A stretch of DNA of 7,647 nucleotides from Acetivibrio sp964466645 (GTDB lineage Bacteria > Bacillota > Clostridia > Acetivibrionales > Acetivibrionaceae). The stretch is from assembly GCA_964466645.1 (NCBI GenBank), contig CAYXPB010000253.1:1-7647 (forward strand). The letters are read 5' to 3'. The notes below the pieces were generated by a model that did not search any database, had not been told where the DNA came from, and was given only the letters and a program-made list of their open reading frames with translations. A program made the position numbers and the translations under genes. Shown here one piece after another: positions 5,185 to 7,647 of this stretch; within the stretch, counting starts at the first letter, position 1; each line of letters opens with the position of its first letter.

Positions 5185-6726
5185 ATGATTAAGAAAACAA
5201 AAGGATTATTAGCATTATGTATGTTAGTATCAGTAATGCTAACAAGTGTATGTGGGGTAAATGCCGCACCGAAACCAAAGAAACCCGGGCCAGGGCCGAA
5301 AGACAAAATCAAGATTGAGATCCACACGAACCACAAAGTACCAAAACCTCACAAAAATGCCAACATAACATTTATTGACTTGAGCAACTCGCATTGGGCA
5401 TATATTTCAGTATCGGATCTTTGTGACCGTGGAATTATTGTTGGATACTCAGACAACTCATTTAGACCAAATGAGCAAGTTACAAGATCTCAGTTTGCTA
5501 CAATGTTGGCAAAAACACTTAGCTTAGAAACAAAAAGCAAAACTGAAACTTTTAAGGATGTTCCTAAAAAAAGATGGGATTTCCAAGCAGTAGAAGCTGC
5601 AAAGGCATACCTTACAGGATATAAGAAAAGCAATGGTGAAATGTTCTTCTATGGCGAAAGAAGTGCTGTACGTGAAGATATGGCTGTTGCATTAGTTAAA
5701 GCACTTGAGTTAAATGTAGTAAGCAACGATAACAAACTAGAAGAAATATTTGATGATTATGCAAAAATTTCTGAAAATCTAAGGGATTTTGTTTATACTG
5801 CTTACGAAGAAGGAATTATGTTCGGATCTAATGGAGAATTCAATCCTCAAGGTTCTTTGACTAGAGCTGAATCAGCTGCACTTTTAGAAAAAGTTATCGA
5901 AAAAACAGAAAAGGTTGTTATTGGTGACATTAGCGATGAAGATAAAGTAGTAGTAGACAATGGCTCTAATGCAACACTTAGTGCTCTTAAGTTTGATGGT
6001 GAAACCGTCGAAGATTTTGATAAAAATGATACATATTATGTAGTAAAGCTTGAAAATAATGATATCCCTAAAGTTACAGCAAAAGCAACTAATTCTGATG
6101 CTACTGTTGAAATTACTCAAGCAACAGATGTACCAGGATATGCAAGAGTAGTTGTAACATCTGATGATGAAGAAACTACAAAGACATACACAATTCGTTT
6201 CTTGGTAGAAGATGCAAATTCAGACGCAACACTTAGTAGTCTTAAGTTTGATAATGTACTTGTAAAAGATTTTGATAAAGATGATACTCATTATACAGTA
6301 AATGTTGATGATGATGAGGACATACCTACAGTTACAGCTGTAGCAAATGATGATGAAGCTACAGTATCCATAACCCAAGCAACAGAAATACCAGGATATG
6401 CAAAGATAGTTGTAGTTGCAGAAGATGGTGTGACAAAAAACATTTATTATTTAAAATTTACAGCAAATGAAAGTTCAGATGCAACACTTAGAACTCTTAA
6501 GTATGATAATACAAGTGTAAAAAACTTTGATGCTGATACTACATCTTATGTTGTAGAACTTGACGATGATAGTGATATTCCTAAAGTTACAGCTGTAGCA
6601 AACGATGATGACGCTAGATTGACTGTTACTCAGGCAACATATTTGCCAGGAACAGCAAAAGTGCTTGTAAAAGCTGAGAACGGTACAGAGAACTTATACA
6701 AAATACGCTTTGTTATAGCAGACTAA
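5185..6726 (+). CDS. SLH-anchored surface protein with three 85-residue beta-sandwich repeats
   Basis: A 513-residue exported envelope protein. Residues 1-27 are a signal peptide (MIKKTKGLLALCMLVSVM..., likely cleavage after VNA). Residues 28-41 are a Pro/Lys/Gly linker (APKPKKPGPGPKDK). Three S-layer homology modules follow at about 63-112 (HWAYISVSDLCDRGIIVGY...TRSQFATMLAK), 123-175 (more divergent, VREDMAVALVKAL) and 188-240 (TRAESAALLEKVI); in the family they bind pyruvylated secondary cell-wall polymer. Residues 261-345, 346-430 and 431-513 are three repeats in tandem, each with the pattern S-x-ATL-x-x-LK-[FY]-D ... FD-x-D-x-[TD]-x-Y-x-V ... V-T-A ... TQAT-x-[LIV]-PG-A ... Y-x-I-x-F. This is like the cadherin-like beta-sandwich (PF12733 type) module of clostridial carbohydrate-active and surface proteins. 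Many Asp suggest Ca2+ binding or an acidic surface. No catalytic domain is present, so it is a structural or adhesive wall protein. Monocistronic with its own terminator; divergent from the maturase gene. Confidence 0.92.
   Translation: MIKKTKGLLALCMLVSVMLTSVCGVNAAPKPKKPGPGPKDKIKIEIHTNHKVPKPHKNANITFIDLSNSHWAYISVSDLCDRGIIVGYSDNSFRPNEQVTRSQFATMLAKTLSLETKSKTETFKDVPKKRWDFQAVEAAKAYLTGYKKSNGEMFFYGERSAVREDMAVALVKALELNVVSNDNKLEEIFDDYAKISENLRDFVYTAYEEGIMFGSNGEFNPQGSLTRAESAALLEKVIEKTEKVVIGDISDEDKVVVDNGSNATLSALKFDGETVEDFDKNDTYYVVKLENNDIPKVTAKATNSDATVEITQATDVPGYARVVVTSDDEETTKTYTIRFLVEDANSDATLSSLKFDNVLVKDFDKDDTHYTVNVDDDEDIPTVTAVANDDEATVSITQATEIPGYAKIVVVAEDGVTKNIYYLKFTANESSDATLRTLKYDNTSVKNFDADTTSYVVELDDDSDIPKVTAVANDDDARLTVTQATYLPGTAKVLVKAENGTENLYKIRFVIAD
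5965..6723 (+). repeat. Three tandem 85-codon repeats inside the S-layer-type gene
   Basis: Units begin at the Ser codon of S-N/D-A-T-L: 5965-6219, 6220-6474 (255 bp each) and 6475-6723 (249 bp). The starts share TC[AT]-[AG]A[TC]-GC[A]-ACACTTAG at DNA level, but other parts have drifted, so these are old duplications, not a recently expanded array. Confidence 0.88.
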
Positions 6727-6738
6727 TATATAGCAAAC

Positions 6739-6775
6739 AAAAAAATTCTCGGCAAACAGCCGGGAATTTTTTTTT
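6739..6775 (+). terminator. Terminator of the S-layer-type gene
   Basis: Hairpin AAAATTCTCGGC / GCCGGGAATTTT around AAACA, one T-G pair, followed by a run of nine T, 12 bp after the stop at 6726. A textbook intrinsic terminator. Confidence 0.9.
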
Positions 6776-6930
6776 ATAGTCATCCCAATTATAGCATTTG
6801 CAAAATCCTTTGTAATATGCTAAACTTTAAGCATCCATTTTTGATAGCCTCTTTTGTTTTTATTACAGTTGCTGAAATTGTAATAAGTCTAGCAAAGGAA
6901 GTTTTGTTTTAATTAATAGTTTAATTTAAA

Positions 6931-6953
6931 AACCACGGGCGCAGCCCGTGGTT
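6931..6953. repeat. Perfect GC-rich hairpin AACCACGGGC-GCA-GCCCGTGGTT
   Basis: A 10-bp perfect stem with a 3-base loop in otherwise AT-rich DNA, followed on the plus strand by TCTTCGTTTTCT. It could be an intrinsic terminator, a dispersed palindromic repeat or an end of an insertion element, since it lies 58 bp before the transposase frame. Single copy in this window, so its class stays open. Confidence 0.7.
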
Positions 6954-7010
6954 CTTCGTTTTCTAATCAGCTATTTGGGGTTGTAAGCCTAAACTGATGT
7001 TGTATAATAA

Positions 7011-7647
7011 TTTGCGTTTTATTGCAGGGTATTGAAGGTTTCTCGACAAGGTTTCTATAATCACCTTGAAGCACAGAGGAAGCCTTGGAAATACGAAGCT
7101 CTGGCGGCTGAAATATACGAAATAATAGATGAAGACGAGTGTAATGATACATATGGGCGATATCGGATGCACAAAGCCTTAGAGCTTAAAAAGGATGCCG
7201 AAGGTAGCAATTTTCCGTACATACCACATGAACGTACGGTATATCGGGTAATGGAAAAGCTAGGTCTAGTACACACGCCAAAGCGCAAGCCTAATGGGAT
7301 CACGAAGGCAGACAGGGAAGCAATGAAGTCTGACGATAAGATAAAGAGAGATTTTGATGCTGAAGAACCGCTTATAAAGGCGGTTACAGACATTACAGAA
7401 ATTAAAACTGCTGAAGGCAAACTATATGTTTCAGTAATTGAAGACTGTTTTGATAATGCAGTATTAGGGCTTTCAATAGCAGATAACATGAAAGCTGAAC
7501 TATGTGTCGAGACATTAAGAAATGCACTCATAGCTTATCCTGGTCTTCGTGGAGCAATAATACATTCGGACAGAGGAAGTCAGTACACCAGCGAGGAAGC
7601 GTTATTACGAAGAGTTAAAAACAAGTGCAGCATAGACAACTTCAAAG
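7011..7647 (+). pseudogene. IS3-family transposase orfB, 5'-truncated, running off the window
   Basis: The frame opens after a stop (7008-7010) and encodes 212 residues up to the edge without an internal stop. The start FAFYCRVLKVSRQGFYNHL matches the helix-turn-helix beginning of IS3 OrfB proteins (MCRVLKVSRSGYY type). Next come HTH_21-like residues (NDTYGRYRMHKAL), then the rve/DDE integrase core: AVTDITEIKTAEGKLYVSVI with the first catalytic Asp at 7389-7391, and IIHSDRGSQYTS with the second at 7569-7571. The catalytic Glu would lie beyond the edge. No orfA and no usual N-terminal residues of OrfB precede CRVL, and no ATG or ribosome site is suitably placed (the first in-frame ATG is at 7168). 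I read it as a remnant missing its 5' part. If a frameshift fusion with an orfA outside this arrangement existed, it would need sequence that is absent here. Confidence 0.8.

Larger units (their letters stand above)
6727..7010. other. Intergenic region between S-layer gene and IS3 remnant
   Basis: Holds the terminator at 6739-6775, a weaker 8-bp inverted repeat TTATTACA/TGTAATAA (6860-6867 and 6879-6886) and the GC-rich hairpin at 6931-6953. No complete gene: the open minus-strand frame across about 6790-6915 has no start codon or ribosome site. The boundary of the insertion sequence must lie somewhere in its right part. Confidence 0.5.
6931..7647 (+). mobile_element. Partial IS3-family insertion sequence
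   Basis: The right edge of the window is an IS3-type element judged by its orfB. The left terminal inverted repeat (normally starting TG) and orfA are not found between the S-layer terminator and 7011, so the true left boundary is unknown and the start given here, at the hairpin, is only a guess. No target duplication can be tested because the right end is outside the window. Confidence 0.5.

Noticed and set aside
5884..6120. Minus-strand 78-codon frame inside the S-layer-type gene
   Set aside because: Antisense shadow of the first beta-sandwich repeat, rich in Ile/Phe/Cys from AT-rich codons.
6790..6915. Minus-strand open stretch of about 40 codons between the S-layer gene and the IS
   Set aside because: No start codon or ribosome site, and no recognisable similarity.
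7061..7531. Minus-strand frames at 6963-7172 and 7061-7531
   Set aside because: They are antisense to the IS3 transposase frame, which has clear family motifs; no ribosome sites and no recognisable domains.

Overview
The window looks like AT-rich chromosomal DNA of a Gram-positive, spore-forming anaerobe of the class Clostridia. The base composition, the GGAGG-type ribosome sites, the SLH-anchored surface protein, the 3D-domain cell-wall protein, the copper-amine-oxidase-type stalk domain, the radical SAM/SPASM peptide maturase and the IS3-type transposase all fit that group. A member of the Ruminiclostridium/Acetivibrio lineage is my guess for genus level. It is an inference from gene content, not something the sequence proves.

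Layout, left to right. (1) 69-1026: a membrane-anchored, coiled-coil 3D-domain protein on the minus strand with its terminator. (2) 1173-1335: a tRNA-Pro(GGG) on the plus strand with its own strong promoter and terminator. (3) 1354-2045: an exported stalk-domain protein on the minus strand with an extended -10 promoter. (4) 2139-2257: a 34-residue single-helix membrane peptide on the plus strand, diverging from (3). (5) 2437-2562: two strong hairpins in a gene-poor gap. (6) 2522-4710, minus strand: the accessory-looking core. In transcription order it holds a radical SAM/SPASM peptide maturase (TTG start), a 79-residue candidate precursor peptide with a C-x-C-x3-C cluster, a 41-residue Cys-containing membrane peptide, a 46-residue basic/hydrophobic ORF, and a 17-bp terminal hairpin. 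A 14-bp inverted repeat flanks the precursor gene. (7) 4699-5184: a long AT-rich divergent intergenic region. (8) 5185-6775, plus strand: an exported S-layer-type protein with three SLH modules and three 85-residue beta-sandwich repeats, then a terminator. (9) 6931-7647: a perfect 10-bp-stem hairpin, then a 5'-truncated IS3-family orfB transposase running off the window.

How the genes may work together. Several products are envelope proteins: the 3D protein acts on or binds the wall, the stalk protein is exported, and the SLH protein is held on secondary wall polymer. The most distinctive unit is the radical SAM cluster. The maturase sits 112 bp upstream of a small protein with an N-terminal helical leader and a short Cys-rich core, the usual layout of a radical-SAM-modified RiPP (sactipeptide/ranthipeptide or cyclophane type). 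No transporter, protease or immunity gene is visible next to it, so export and final processing, if they occur, must be supplied elsewhere. The chemistry and the product's role cannot be read from the sequence.
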